Shown here: positions 11,569 to 20,169 of the stretch, in pieces
How positions within the stretch are numbered: the stretch's first letter is position 1
How the letters are laid out: each line of letters starts with the position of its first letter
Origin: Cellulomonas sp. 73-92
Lineage (GTDB): Bacteria > Actinomycetota > Actinomycetes > Actinomycetales > Cellulomonadaceae
DNA: 64,000 nt
NCBI RefSeq assembly: GCF_001898175.1
Contig: NZ_MKTH01000013.1
Location: forward strand, 355,795 to 419,794
Reading direction: 5' to 3'
Translations under genes and position numbers: made by a program
The notes under the pieces: generated by a model
The model's input: the letters and a program-made list of their open reading frames with translations, nothing else
What the model was told of the DNA's origin: nothing
The model's database searches: none

Positions 11569-12390
11569 GTGTGCCCTCGGCACCCCGACCGCGTCTCGTA
11601 CGTCCGCTGCCAGCGGTGCGGGCGCCCGGTGTGCCCCGACTGCCAGCGACCCGCGCCGGTCGGCGTGCACTGCGTCGACTGCGTCGCGGAGGCGGCCCGC
11701 GGGACGCGGCAGGCCCAGACGGTCTTCGGCGGCCGAGTGCGCGGTGACCGGCCCCTGGTGACCTTCTGGATCATCGGGCTGTGCGTCGCCAGCTACGTCC
11801 TGCAGTGGACCGTGCCGGGGTGGACGTCGCGGTGGTGGTTCTCGCCGATCCAGGGGGCGTCCGAGCCGTGGCGCTTCCTCACGGCGGCGTTCCTGCACTC
11901 CCCCAGCTCGCTGCTGCACATCGTGTTCAACATGATCGCGCTGTGGTCGGTGGGGCCCTATCTCGAGGCGACGCTCGGGCGGGCCCGCTACCTCACGCTG
12001 TACGTGGTGTCCGCGATCGGCGGCTCGGTCGGCATGGTGGTGCTGGCACCGGCGCTCGGCTCGTGGGGCCAGGCGGCCGTCGGCGCGTCCGGCGCGGTGT
12101 TCGGGCTGTTCGGCGCCGTGCTCGTCGTGCTGCGGCGGCTGGGGCGTTCGGCCGGCGGGATCATCGGCGTCATCGTCGTCAACGGCGTGCTCAGCTTTGT
12201 GCTGCCGGGCATCGCCTGGCAGGCGCACCTCGGCGGGCTCGTCACCGGCGCGCTGCTGGGGGCGGCGTACGCCTACGCGCCGCGCGGGCGCCAGCACCTG
12301 GTGTCGGTGGCCGCCACGCTCGTCGTCGTCGGCGGGCTCGTGGCGTCCACCCTGGTGACGTATGCCCAGGCAGGCGTCCCGCTCGGGTGA
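11569..12390 (+). CDS. Rhomboid family intramembrane serine protease with zinc-finger N-terminus
   Basis: Membrane-embedded serine protease. The N-terminus carries four Cys-x-x-Cys-like pairs (CQRCGRPVCPDCQ, HCVDC), a B-box-like zinc site found in actinobacterial rhomboids. Six or so membrane segments follow. The catalytic serine is in VGASGAVFGLFG and the catalytic histidine in WQAHLGGLVTGALLG. HIVFNMIALWSVG supplies the conserved H-x-x-x-N loop. The GTG at 11569 is the first standard start but leaves almost no residues before the first Cys. The frame is open back to an ATC at 11521, just after the ppiA stop, and homologues usually begin there. Either way it follows ppiA in one transcript. 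Confidence 0.9.
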   Translation: MCPRHPDRVSYVRCQRCGRPVCPDCQRPAPVGVHCVDCVAEAARGTRQAQTVFGGRVRGDRPLVTFWIIGLCVASYVLQWTVPGWTSRWWFSPIQGASEPWRFLTAAFLHSPSSLLHIVFNMIALWSVGPYLEATLGRARYLTLYVVSAIGGSVGMVVLAPALGSWGQAAVGASGAVFGLFGAVLVVLRRLGRSAGGIIGVIVVNGVLSFVLPGIAWQAHLGGLVTGALLGAAYAYAPRGRQHLVSVAATLVVVGGLVASTLVTYAQAGVPLG

Positions 12391-12407
12391 ATCACACCGG
12401 TGTGATT
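12390..12407. promoter_or_regulatory. 18-bp perfect palindrome between convergent genes
   Basis: AATCACACC/GGTGTGATT is exactly self-complementary and starts on the last base of the rhomboid stop codon. It lies in the 47-base gap before the crgA stop. It may be a bidirectional stem at the ends of both transcripts or a protein site; it has no U-tract. Confidence 0.5.
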
Positions 12408-12414
12408 ATCCACA
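12406..12414 (+). promoter_or_regulatory. Perfect DnaA box
   Basis: TTATCCACA matches the strict DnaA consensus at all nine positions and overlaps the end of the palindrome at 12390-12407. Degenerate relatives, TTGTTCACC (12418-12426) and a reverse TGGGGACAG, follow within 25 bases. The match is exact; activity is not shown by sequence. Confidence 0.6.
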
Positions 12415-12437
12415 GGGTTGTTCACCGCTGGGGACAG

Positions 12438-12686
12438 TCACCGCCAGCGCGTGGTCATCCCGAAGCCGGCCATGATGAGCACGAAGCCGATGCCGAGGTT
12501 CCACTGCCGGATCGCCGGGATGGGGAACTGCGACTGCGACAGGTACGTCACGACGATCCACGCGAGCCCGACGACCATGAGGCCGACCATCACCGGGACG
12601 AACCACCGGGGGTTGGGCTTCTTGGCCTTCGCCTTCGCGGGCGGGGCGATGTAGGCGTCCTTCTTGCGGGACTTCGACTCGGGCAC
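12438..12686 (-). CDS. crgA: Cell division protein CrgA
   Basis: 82-residue actinobacterial septation protein of the FtsZ-ring-associated membrane complex, known elsewhere to bind FtsQ, PBPs and other divisome parts. A basic N-terminus (SKSRKKDAY...KAKAKKPNPRW) is followed by two membrane helices, FVPVMVGLMVVGLAWIVVTY and LGIGFVLIMAGFGM, with the conserved loop containing PIPAIRQWNL between them. The GTG at 12686 has AGGAG 9 bases upstream; the frame extends 26 more residues without support. It is convergent with the rhomboid gene and divergent from the DUF881 gene, the typical location beside the pabA-pknB cluster. Confidence 0.93.
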   Translation of the reverse strand: MPESKSRKKDAYIAPPAKAKAKKPNPRWFVPVMVGLMVVGLAWIVVTYLSQSQFPIPAIRQWNLGIGFVLIMAGFGMTTRWR

Positions 12687-12797
12687 GTCCGCTAGCTCCT
12701 GTCCGTCGACGCCGCGGCCTGCCCCGTGGGTCCGGGGCGTCACGAACCGGGCGCGCGCTGACATAGCCTAGACCGAAGGACTCACGGCCCCGGGGGA

Positions 12798-13577
12798 GTG
12801 GTGGACGCCGAACACCCGCACGCGCGCCGCCGCCGGCTGCTGGCCCGGGCGCCGCTCTCGGTCGCGGTCGTGCTGATGCTCGCCGCGGTGCTGTTCGTCG
12901 TCTCCGCGCGCGACGCGCGCGACCCGGCCACCCGCAGGCCGCAGAACCTCACCGAGCTCGTCCAGGCGCAGTCGGCCAAGGTCGAGCAGCTGGCCAACCA
13001 GGTGAACGACCTGTCCGCCCAGGTGCAGCAGCTGACGGACCAGGCGGACGCGGCGGCCGGCCAGTCGAGCGGCTCGCTCCCCGCCGCCTACGCCATCGAG
13101 TCCGGGTCGACCCCGGTGAGCGGGCCTGGCCTCGTCGTGCGGCTCGACGACGCGCCGGCCCAGGGCGCGCCCTCGGACGTCAGCCCGGACGTTCTCGTGG
13201 TGCACCAGCAGGACCTGCAGGCCGTGATGAACGCCCTGTGGGCGGGCGGCGCGGAGGCGATGGAGCTCATGGACCAGCGCGTGGTCTCGACGAGCGCCGT
13301 GCGCTGCGTCGGCAACGTGCTGCGCCTGCACGGGCGCGTCTACTCCCCGCCCTACGAGGTGCGCGCCATCGGCAACGCCGCCGCGATGCGCGCGGCGCTC
13401 AACGCGTCCCCGGCGGTGCGCGCCTACCAGCGGGACTCGCAGCGCGTCGGCCTCGGCTGGGAGGTCAAGGACGACGGCAGCCTGCAGATGCCGGCCTACG
13501 CGGCCACCCAGCTGGACCACGCGAGCGTGCCGAACGGTGTGGACGTGCTGCCCGGTCTGGCAGGATCCGGCGGGTGA
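12798..13577 (+). CDS. DUF881 family membrane-anchored protein
   Basis: 259 residues. After an Arg-rich start, one membrane helix (LSVAVVLMLAAVLFVVSA) anchors the protein. A heptad-like coiled coil follows (ELVQAQSAKVEQLANQVNDL), then the extracytoplasmic DUF881 domain with SGPGLVVRLDDAP, DVLVVHQQDLQAVMNALWAG and a VRCVGNVLRLHGRVYSPPYE strand pair. DUF881 proteins are widespread in Gram-positives beside division genes; their role is unproven. The start is GTG; a second in-frame GTG follows directly. The stop overlaps the sortase start by 4 bases (GTGA), so the two are coupled. Confidence 0.9.
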   Translation: MVDAEHPHARRRRLLARAPLSVAVVLMLAAVLFVVSARDARDPATRRPQNLTELVQAQSAKVEQLANQVNDLSAQVQQLTDQADAAAGQSSGSLPAAYAIESGSTPVSGPGLVVRLDDAPAQGAPSDVSPDVLVVHQQDLQAVMNALWAGGAEAMELMDQRVVSTSAVRCVGNVLRLHGRVYSPPYEVRAIGNAAAMRAALNASPAVRAYQRDSQRVGLGWEVKDDGSLQMPAYAATQLDHASVPNGVDVLPGLAGSGG

Positions 13578-14377
13578 GCCACCCCGCCGACGCGCGCGCG
13601 CCGCGCCCCTCGACCGCGGCCCGCGTCGGCCTCGCGGCGCTCGGGGTGGTCGGCGAGCTGCTCATCACGTTCGGGGTGCTGCTGCTGGGCTTCCTCGTCT
13701 GGCAGCTGTGGTGGACGGACGTCGTCGCCAACCGGGAGCAGGCGTCCATCGTCCAGTCCCTGCCCTGGACACAGCCGTCGCTGCCGGCGGCCGCCGCCCA
13801 GCCTGGCGCGTCGCCGTCGCCCGGCGACCCGCCGCCGGCCGTGAAGATCGCCGTCCCGCGGCACGACGACCCCCCGGTGGAGGCCGAGCCCGGCCACGCG
13901 GTGACGTTCGCGACGATCCAGGTGCCGCGGTGGGCCGGCACGCCGGCCAAGCCCGTGAGCGAGGGCACCGACAAGGCCACGGTCCTCGACCGGCTCGGCG
14001 TCGGGCACTACGAGGGCACGGCGATGCCGGGTGCCGTCGGCAACTTCGCCGTCGCCGGGCACCGCACCACGTACGGCAAGCCGTTCAACCGCATCGCCGA
14101 GATCCAGGTGGGCGACGCGGTCGTGGTCCGCACCCAGCACACCTGGTACGTGTACAAGGTCACCTCGATCGAGATCGTCAGGCCGACACAGGTCGAGGTC
14201 GTGGCGCCCGTCCCCGACAAGCCGGGCGCCAAGCCCACCGAGCGCATGATCACCATGACGACGTGCAACCCGATGTACTCGGCCAGCCAGCGGTACGTGG
14301 TCCACGGGGTGCTCGACTACTGGGCGTCCGCGGACGACGGCTCCGTGCCGGCCGAGCTGCTCGGTGCCGCATCATGA
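13574..14377 (+). CDS. Class E sortase
   Basis: Membrane-anchored cysteine transpeptidase that attaches secreted proteins to the wall; class E enzymes recognise LAxTG-type signals. 267 residues. There is one N-terminal membrane helix (VGELLITFGVLLLGFLVWQL), a Pro-rich linker, then the sortase barrel. Catalytic residues are His in VAGHRTTYG, Cys in MTMTTCNP and Arg in SASQRYVVHG. The GTG at 13574 overlaps the DUF881 stop. No sortase substrate with a sorting signal is encoded in this window, so targets are elsewhere. The gene order DUF881-sortase-small membrane protein-pabA is common in the order Micrococcales. Confidence 0.95.
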   Translation: MSHPADARAPRPSTAARVGLAALGVVGELLITFGVLLLGFLVWQLWWTDVVANREQASIVQSLPWTQPSLPAAAAQPGASPSPGDPPPAVKIAVPRHDDPPVEAEPGHAVTFATIQVPRWAGTPAKPVSEGTDKATVLDRLGVGHYEGTAMPGAVGNFAVAGHRTTYGKPFNRIAEIQVGDAVVVRTQHTWYVYKVTSIEIVRPTQVEVVAPVPDKPGAKPTERMITMTTCNPMYSASQRYVVHGVLDYWASADDGSVPAELLGAAS

Positions 14378-14393
14378 GGTCCGGGAGGTCCTG

Positions 14394-14555
14394 ATGTACG
14401 GATGGCTGTGGCGGCACCTGCCGGGGCCGGTGGGCGTGCGCGCGCTGCTGGCCGTGGTGCTGGCGGCGGCCGTGCTGGCCGCGTGCTTCGTCTGGGTCTA
14501 CCCCGCGATCTCCCCGTACATGCCGTTCAACGACACCACGGTGGGTGGCCAGTGA
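14394..14555 (+). CDS. Small single-pass membrane protein
   Basis: 53 residues beginning MYGWLWRHLPGPVGVRALL, with one membrane helix, LLAVVLAAAVLAACFVWVY, and the polar end FNDTTVGGQ. The ATG is preceded by GGGAGG at 14383-14388. The stop overlaps the pabA start by 4 bases, so translation is coupled. Short proteins of this shape are encoded between the class E sortase and pabA in related genomes, but no function is known to me. The frame can be extended 10 residues to an ATG inside the sortase stop region, without a better ribosome site. Confidence 0.8.
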   Translation: MYGWLWRHLPGPVGVRALLAVVLAAAVLAACFVWVYPAISPYMPFNDTTVGGQ

Positions 14556-15175
14556 CCTCGATCCTCGTCGTCGACAACTACGACTCCTTCGTCTACACGA
14601 TCGTCGGCTACCTCAACCAGCTCGGGGCCTCGACCGTCGTGGTGCGCAACGACGCCGTGCCGCCGGCGGACGAGCGTGGCGGGTTCGACGGCGTGCTGAT
14701 CTCGCCCGGGCCGGGGACGCCGTCCGAGGCCGGCCGGAGCATGCAGGTGATCCGCGACTGCGCCGTCGCCGGGCTGCCGATGCTCGGCGTCTGCCTGGGC
14801 CACCAGGCGCTCGGCGAGGTGTTCGGCGCGGTGGTCACCCACGCGCCGGAGCTCATGCACGGCAAGACGAGCCAGATCGAGCACACCGGGCAGGGCGTGC
14901 TGGCCGGGCTGCCGTCGCCGTTCACCGCGACGCGCTACCACTCGCTGGCCGTCGTCGACGGCACGGTGCCCGACGAGCTCGAGGTCACCGCCCGGGCGAA
15001 CGGCATCATCATGGGGCTGCAGCACCGGACGCTGCCGCTGCACGGCGTCCAGTTCCACCCGGAGTCGGTGCTCACGGAGGGCGGGCACCGACTGCTGGCG
15101 AACTGGCTGGCGATCTGCGGGGACGACGAGGCCGTCGCCCGGTCCGCCGGGCTGCACCCGCTGGTGCGGGCGTAG
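14552..15175 (+). CDS. pabA: Aminodeoxychorismate/anthranilate synthase component II (glutamine amidotransferase)
   Basis: Class I glutamine amidotransferase of 207 residues that hydrolyses glutamine and supplies ammonia to chorismate for p-aminobenzoate (folate) or anthranilate. The triad is Cys in LGVCLGHQALGE and His and Glu in VQFHPESVL. The N-terminal VDNYDSFVYTIVGYL and the oxyanion ISPGPGTP are typical. The start is GTG overlapping the previous gene. The partner synthase subunit is not in this window; the position beside pknB is the standard actinobacterial locus for pabA. It is convergent with pknB, with four bases between the stop codons. PabA versus TrpG cannot be separated by sequence alone. 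Confidence 0.93.
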   Translation: MTSILVVDNYDSFVYTIVGYLNQLGASTVVVRNDAVPPADERGGFDGVLISPGPGTPSEAGRSMQVIRDCAVAGLPMLGVCLGHQALGEVFGAVVTHAPELMHGKTSQIEHTGQGVLAGLPSPFTATRYHSLAVVDGTVPDELEVTARANGIIMGLQHRTLPLHGVQFHPESVLTEGGHRLLANWLAICGDDEAVARSAGLHPLVRA

Positions 15176-15179
15176 CCCG

Positions 15180-17384
15180 CTAGAAGGTCAGCGTGATCGG
15201 TGTCGACGTCGGGTAGGTGCCGGGCGGCGGCGTCTGGGTCTTGACGGTGCCGGGTTGCGGCGAGCTCGGCGTGATGTTCGTGAAGCCCTCCTGCGTGAGG
15301 ATGTCGTGCGCCTGCTGCCAGGACTTCCCGGTCACGTCTGTGAGGTTCCCCGTCGCAGTCGGGCTTGGGCCACTCGAGACGACGATCGTGATCGTCTGGT
15401 TGAGGCCGACGACCGTGCCCTTCGCCGGGCTGGTGTACATGACCTGGTCCTTCGGAGTCTGGTCCGAAGCAGCGTTCTGCTGCTGCACCGACTTCAGGCC
15501 GACGGCGGCGAGCTTGGAGACGGCGTCGCTGTACGAGAGCCCGGCGACGTCGGGGACGGTGGCCGTGGTGGGCGCCTGGGCGATGACGATCGTCACCTGC
15601 GTGCCCTGCGGGACGAGCCCGGTGCGGTCCTGGGAGATGACGGTGCCCGCGGGCGAGTCCGGCGTCTCCTGGTTCTGGGGCACCGCGATGAGGTTGAGGG
15701 AGTTGAGCGTGGCCAGGGCATCGGCCTGCGTCTTGCCCTTGAGGTCCGGCAGGTCCACGTTGCCGGTCGAGACGGACAGCGTGATCGCCTGGCCCGTCGA
15801 GACGGCGGTGCCGCTCGGGGGATCGGTCGCGGTGACCTGACCCTTGGGGTACTTCGGGTTGTTGTCGTCCGTGTACGTCGGGTTGACGGTGAGGTTCGCG
15901 CCCTGGAGGGTGCGGACGGCCTGGTCGACGGGCTGTCCGACGACGTTCGGCACGTCGGTGGTCGCCGGGCCGGTGGAGACGTAGACCTTGACGTCGCTGC
16001 GCGGGGCGAGCTTGGTGCCGGCGACCGGGTCGGTCTTGACGACGTGGTCCTTGGGGACCGTCGGGTCGGGGGTCTCCACCCGCACGGGATTGAGCTGGTC
16101 CTGGTTCAGCTTCGACGTCGCGTCGGTGTACACCTGGCCGACGACGTCGGGCACCGTGATGAGGGACGACTGGTTGGTGTTGTGGTTGTTGAGCAGCAGC
16201 GCCACGATCGCGCCCACGGCGAGCACGGCGACGACGAGCAGCACCCAGATCACCCAGGGGCGGCCGCCGTCCTCGTCGTCCCGGTACCCGATGCCGCCGC
16301 CGGGCGTCGCCAGCCCGGTGGCGGCCCACGGCGAGCCGGCCACGGCCGGCGGCAGGGCCTGGGTGGCGCTCGTCGCCGGGGCCATCACCTGCGTCGCCTC
16401 GGCGGCGTTCATCGGCACGGTGGCCAGGGCGGCGCTGTAGGCACCCACCGCCGGGGCGTTCACCGCGGCACCGTGGAGCACCGCCTCGAGGTCGGCGCGG
16501 AACTCGTCGGCGGTCTGGTAGCGCGCCTCGCGGTCCTTGGCCAGCGCCTTGAGGACCACCCGGTCCAGGGCGTCGGGCACGTCGGAGGCGATGGCGCTCG
16601 GCGCCGGCGGGGCCTCGCGGACGTGCTGGTAGGCGACGGCGACCGGCGAGTCGCCCGTGAAGGGCGGCCGGCCCGTGAGCAGCTCGAAGAGCAGGCAGCC
16701 GGTGGAGTACAGGTCGGAGCGGGAGTCCACGGTCTCGCCCCGGGCCTGCTCGGGCGACAGGTACTGCGCGGTGCCGATGACGGCCTGCGTCTGCGTCATG
16801 GTCGCGGCGGAGTCCGCCATCGCGCGCGCGATGCCGAAGTCCATGACCTTGACCGCCCCGGCGGGCGTGAGCATGACGTTGGCGGGCTTGATGTCGCGGT
16901 GGACGATCCCCGCGTGGTGGGAGTACTCGAGCGCGGACAGCACGCCCGCGGTGATCTCGAGGGCCTCGTCGATCGGCACGGCGGCGCCGTCGCGGAGGAT
17001 GTCGCGGACCGTGTGGCCCTCGACGTACTCCATGACGATGAACGGCACGTGCGCCGCGACGCCGGTCGGCTCGGTGATGACGTCCTCGCCGGTGTCGTAC
17101 ACCGCGACGATCGCCGGGTGGTTGAGGGCGGCCGCGGACTGCGCCTCGCGCCGGAACCGGTTCTGGAACGACGGGTCGCGCGCGAGGTCCGAGCGCAGGA
17201 TCTTGATGGCGACGGTGCGCCCGAGCCGGCGGTCGTAGCCGATGTGCACCTCGGCCATGCCGCCACGCCCGATGAGCTCGCCGACCTCGTACCGTCCCGC
17301 GAGGATGCGCGATCCTTCGTCCACCACGTGCGGTGCCTCTCGTCCCTCGGCGGGCGTATGCCGCCCGTCATCCTGCCCGATCAT
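15180..17384 (-). CDS. pknB: Ser/Thr protein kinase PknB with PASTA domains
   Basis: Transmembrane receptor kinase that senses peptidoglycan fragments and controls growth and division. The kinase domain (about residues 30-300) has GRGGMAEVH, the ATP Lys in VAIKIL, the catalytic loop VHRDIKPANV, the DFG motif VMDFGIAR and the activation loop GTAQYLSPEQA. A Pro/Ala juxtamembrane linker leads to the helix WVIWVLLVVAVLAVGAIVAL. Outside follow five PASTA repeats, the last more divergent, each starting like VPDVVGQ or LPDLKGK. The start chosen is ATG 17384, which overlaps the pknA stop as ATGA; an in-frame GTG 9 bases earlier is possible. Distal gene of a seven-gene operon. Confidence 0.96.
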   Translation of the reverse strand: MIGQDDGRHTPAEGREAPHVVDEGSRILAGRYEVGELIGRGGMAEVHIGYDRRLGRTVAIKILRSDLARDPSFQNRFRREAQSAAALNHPAIVAVYDTGEDVITEPTGVAAHVPFIVMEYVEGHTVRDILRDGAAVPIDEALEITAGVLSALEYSHHAGIVHRDIKPANVMLTPAGAVKVMDFGIARAMADSAATMTQTQAVIGTAQYLSPEQARGETVDSRSDLYSTGCLLFELLTGRPPFTGDSPVAVAYQHVREAPPAPSAIASDVPDALDRVVLKALAKDREARYQTADEFRADLEAVLHGAAVNAPAVGAYSAALATVPMNAAEATQVMAPATSATQALPPAVAGSPWAATGLATPGGGIGYRDDEDGGRPWVIWVLLVVAVLAVGAIVALLLNNHNTNQSSLITVPDVVGQVYTDATSKLNQDQLNPVRVETPDPTVPKDHVVKTDPVAGTKLAPRSDVKVYVSTGPATTDVPNVVGQPVDQAVRTLQGANLTVNPTYTDDNNPKYPKGQVTATDPPSGTAVSTGQAITLSVSTGNVDLPDLKGKTQADALATLNSLNLIAVPQNQETPDSPAGTVISQDRTGLVPQGTQVTIVIAQAPTTATVPDVAGLSYSDAVSKLAAVGLKSVQQQNAASDQTPKDQVMYTSPAKGTVVGLNQTITIVVSSGPSPTATGNLTDVTGKSWQQAHDILTQEGFTNITPSSPQPGTVKTQTPPPGTYPTSTPITLTF

Positions 17385-18721
17385 TCCATCCACCGGTCCT
17401 GATCGTCGGTCACGATCCGGACTCGCAGCGCCTGGCCATGCCCGTCACCAGGTTGTTCGTCGGCAACGAGGCGCTGCGGCGCCGGTGTGGGCGGCCACGC
17501 GCCGGTCAGCCTGTTGGCCGCCAGCGCGCCGAGCAGCAGCAGCACCAGCAGCGCGATGAGCACCACGGGCCAGCGCCACCGCCCCAGCCGGCGCCCGACG
17601 CTCTCCGGCGTCGTGGGCTGCGGCGCAACGCCGTGGCGCGCCGCCGGGCGCGAGGGCAGAGGCGGGCGCACCGGGCGGGCCGGCGGGTACGACGGCGGCG
17701 GGGCCGGGCGTCGGGGGCCGGGCCCGCCGGCGGCCTCCGCCGCGGCGGGTGGGAGGCTCGTGGCGGTGGCCCCCTGCGGGGCTCGCGCCGGGGGTGCCGG
17801 GGCCGCGGCAGATGCGCCGACCGGGGCGACCTCGGGGGCCGGGCGCACGGGGGCCTGCACAGGGGTCGGCGCGCTGACGACGACGGGCACCCCCTCCGGC
17901 GGCGTGCGCGCCAGGAGCCGGTCGAAGAGCTCGGCCAGCTCGTCGGCCGACTGCGGGCGCCGCTTCGGGTCCTTGTCGAGCAGGCGCATGACGAGCGAGC
18001 CGAGCGGGCGGTCGACCACCGGCGGCAGCGGCGGCACGGGGTCGTTGACGTGGGCGACCGCGATGTCCACCGCGGTGGGTCCGGTGAAGGGCCGGTGCCC
18101 GACGAGCGCCTCGTAGGCGACGACGCCGAGGGAGTAGAGGTCGGACAGCGGCGTCGCGGGCTTGCCGACCGCCTGCTCCGGCGACAGGTACTGCGCGGTG
18201 CCCATCACCATGCCGCTGGCGGTCATCGTCGGCTGGCCGGCCGCCCGGGAGACGCCGAAGTCGGTGATCTTCACGCGCCCGCCGCGCGCGATGAGGATGT
18301 TGCCCGGCTTGACGTCGCGGTGGACCACGCCCGCCTCGTGCGCGCAGGCGAGCCCGCGGGCCGTCTGGGCGAGGATCGGGATGAGGTGGGAGGCGGACAT
18401 CACGGGGGTGCGTTCGAGCACGTCGGAGAGGGGCTCCCCGACGACGAGCTCCATGACGAGGTACGCCGAGCCGCCCTGCTCGCCGTAGTCCAGCAGCGTG
18501 GCGATGTTGGGGTGGGACAGCGCCGCGGAGTTGCGCGCCTCCGTGCGGAACCGGTTGAGGAAGCCGGTGTCGCCCGCGTACTCGTCGCGCAGCACCTTGA
18601 CCGCGACGGGACGCGTGAGCGACTCGTCGTACGCCTGCCAGACCTCGCCCATGCCGCCGACGGCGATCCGCCGCTCCAGCCGGTAGCGGTTGCCCAGCGC
18701 GACCCCGGGTGCCGTGATCAT
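17381..18721 (-). CDS. pknA: Ser/Thr protein kinase PknA
   Basis: 446-residue membrane kinase without PASTA domains, partner of PknB. The kinase motifs are VGGMGEVWQAYD, the ATP Lys in VAVKVLRDEY, VHRDVKPGNI, ITDFGVSRA and MGTAQYLSPEQA. The substrate lobe ends near RPQSADELAELFDRL. A long Pro/Ala linker precedes the helix WPVVLIALLVLLLLGALAA, leaving a short external tail. Start and stop both overlap neighbours by 4 bases (ATGA with pbpA and with pknB). In mycobacteria the pair phosphorylates division and wall enzymes, among them proteins encoded by this same operon. Confidence 0.95.
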   Translation of the reverse strand: MITAPGVALGNRYRLERRIAVGGMGEVWQAYDESLTRPVAVKVLRDEYAGDTGFLNRFRTEARNSAALSHPNIATLLDYGEQGGSAYLVMELVVGEPLSDVLERTPVMSASHLIPILAQTARGLACAHEAGVVHRDVKPGNILIARGGRVKITDFGVSRAAGQPTMTASGMVMGTAQYLSPEQAVGKPATPLSDLYSLGVVAYEALVGHRPFTGPTAVDIAVAHVNDPVPPLPPVVDRPLGSLVMRLLDKDPKRRPQSADELAELFDRLLARTPPEGVPVVVSAPTPVQAPVRPAPEVAPVGASAAAPAPPARAPQGATATSLPPAAAEAAGGPGPRRPAPPPSYPPARPVRPPLPSRPAARHGVAPQPTTPESVGRRLGRWRWPVVLIALLVLLLLGALAANRLTGAWPPTPAPQRLVADEQPGDGHGQALRVRIVTDDQDRWME

Positions 18722-20169
18722 TGGCCGAGCACCGCCTGGATGACGGCCTTGGCGATCGGCGCCGCGACCTGCCCGCCGGTGGCGTCGTTGCCGAGCGAGC
18801 CACCGTGCTCGACGAGGACCGCGACGGCCACCCGCGGGGACTGCGCGGGTGCGAACGCGGCGAACCACGCGTGCGGCGCCGAGCCGGCCTGCGTCTGGGC
18901 GGTGCCGGTCTTGCCGGCGACGCTCACGCCCGGGATCCGGGCGGCCTGGCCGGTGCCGTGCTCGACGACGTTGATCATCATGTCGCGCAGCGCGGCGGCG
19001 TTCGCGGCGGTCATCGCGGTGGAGTACTGCTGCGGCTTGGTGTCGGAGACGATCGACAGGTCGGCCGCCCGGATCGTCTGCACCAGGTACGGCCGCATGA
19101 CGACGCCGCCGTTGGCGATGCCCGCGGCGACCATCGCCATCTGCAGCGGCGTCGCCTGGACGTCGCGCTGGCCGATCGCCGACTGCGCCGTCTCCGGCTG
19201 GTCCAGCCCCGTGGGGAACACCGACGCCACCACGCCCATGGGGATGGTCAGCGAGGAGTCGCCGAAGCCGAACGCCTTGGCCTGGTCGGCGATCGCCTGG
19301 TCGCCGAGGTCCATGCCGATCTGGGCGAACGCGGTGTTGCACGAGACCTGCAGCGCCACGGTGAGCGTCACGGTGTCGCCGCCGCAGCTCTCGCCGCCGA
19401 AGTTCCCGATGGTCGAGGTCGAGCCGGGCAGCGCCAGCACCGTCGGGGACGCAACCTGGGTGTCCGGCGTGTACTTCCCGCTGGCCAGCGCCGCGGCCGC
19501 GGTGACGAGCTTGAAGGTCGAACCGGGCGCGAACCTGTCCTGCGTCGCGTTCGAGCGCAGAGGGTTGCCGGGGGCCTTGACCAGCTGGCTCCACGCGTCG
19601 CCGGCGACCTTCGTGTCGTGCACGGCCAGGGCGTTGGGGTCGAACCCGGGGGTGGAGACCAGCGCGAGGATCTTGCCGGTGGCCGGCTCGATCGCCACCA
19701 CCGCGCCCTGCTGGTTGCCCAGCCCCTTCCACGCCGCGTCCTGCGCCGCCGGGATGATCGTCGTCTCCACGGCCGCACCCTCCTGCGGGCGGCCCGTGAG
19801 CAGGTCGCGCACGCGGGTGAGGAACAGCTGGTCGCTGCGGCCGGTGAGGGTGTCGTTCTCCGCGTCCTCGAGCTGGCTGCGCCCGTTGACCACCGAGTAG
19901 AAGCCCGTGACGGCGGAGTACTCGGGCCCGTTCGCGTACTGGCGCTGGTAGCGGAAGGGGTCCTCGACCTTCACGCTCTCGGCGATGGCCGTGCCGCCGG
20001 CGACGATGGGGCCGCGTGGCAAGCCGAACTCCCGGTAGAGGGTGCGCGCGTTGCGCGGGTCGCCGTTGAGGCGGGCGGCCTGGAACACCTGCACCGACGT
20101 CACCCCGCCCACGAGGACGAGGAACATCACCAGCACCATGGTCGCCAGGCGGCGCAGCGGGGTGTTCAT
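18718..20169 (-). CDS. pbpA: Penicillin-binding protein PbpA (class B transpeptidase)
   Basis: Crosslinks peptidoglycan at the membrane surface. 483 residues, with an N-terminal signal anchor (LATMVLVMFLVLVGGVTSV) and then a class B N-domain. The transpeptidase motifs are complete: SxxK at Ser217-Lys220 (PGSTFK), SxN at about 276-278 (VSCNTA) and KTGTA near residue 425. The ATG start overlaps the rodA stop (ATGA) and its stop overlaps pknA. Adjacent to the SEDS polymerase gene, it is the cognate transpeptidase of that glycosyltransferase. The serine and lysine are intact, so it should bind beta-lactams. Confidence 0.95.
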   Translation of the reverse strand: MNTPLRRLATMVLVMFLVLVGGVTSVQVFQAARLNGDPRNARTLYREFGLPRGPIVAGGTAIAESVKVEDPFRYQRQYANGPEYSAVTGFYSVVNGRSQLEDAENDTLTGRSDQLFLTRVRDLLTGRPQEGAAVETTIIPAAQDAAWKGLGNQQGAVVAIEPATGKILALVSTPGFDPNALAVHDTKVAGDAWSQLVKAPGNPLRSNATQDRFAPGSTFKLVTAAAALASGKYTPDTQVASPTVLALPGSTSTIGNFGGESCGGDTVTLTVALQVSCNTAFAQIGMDLGDQAIADQAKAFGFGDSSLTIPMGVVASVFPTGLDQPETAQSAIGQRDVQATPLQMAMVAAGIANGGVVMRPYLVQTIRAADLSIVSDTKPQQYSTAMTAANAAALRDMMINVVEHGTGQAARIPGVSVAGKTGTAQTQAGSAPHAWFAAFAPAQSPRVAVAVLVEHGGSLGNDATGGQVAAPIAKAVIQAVLGQ

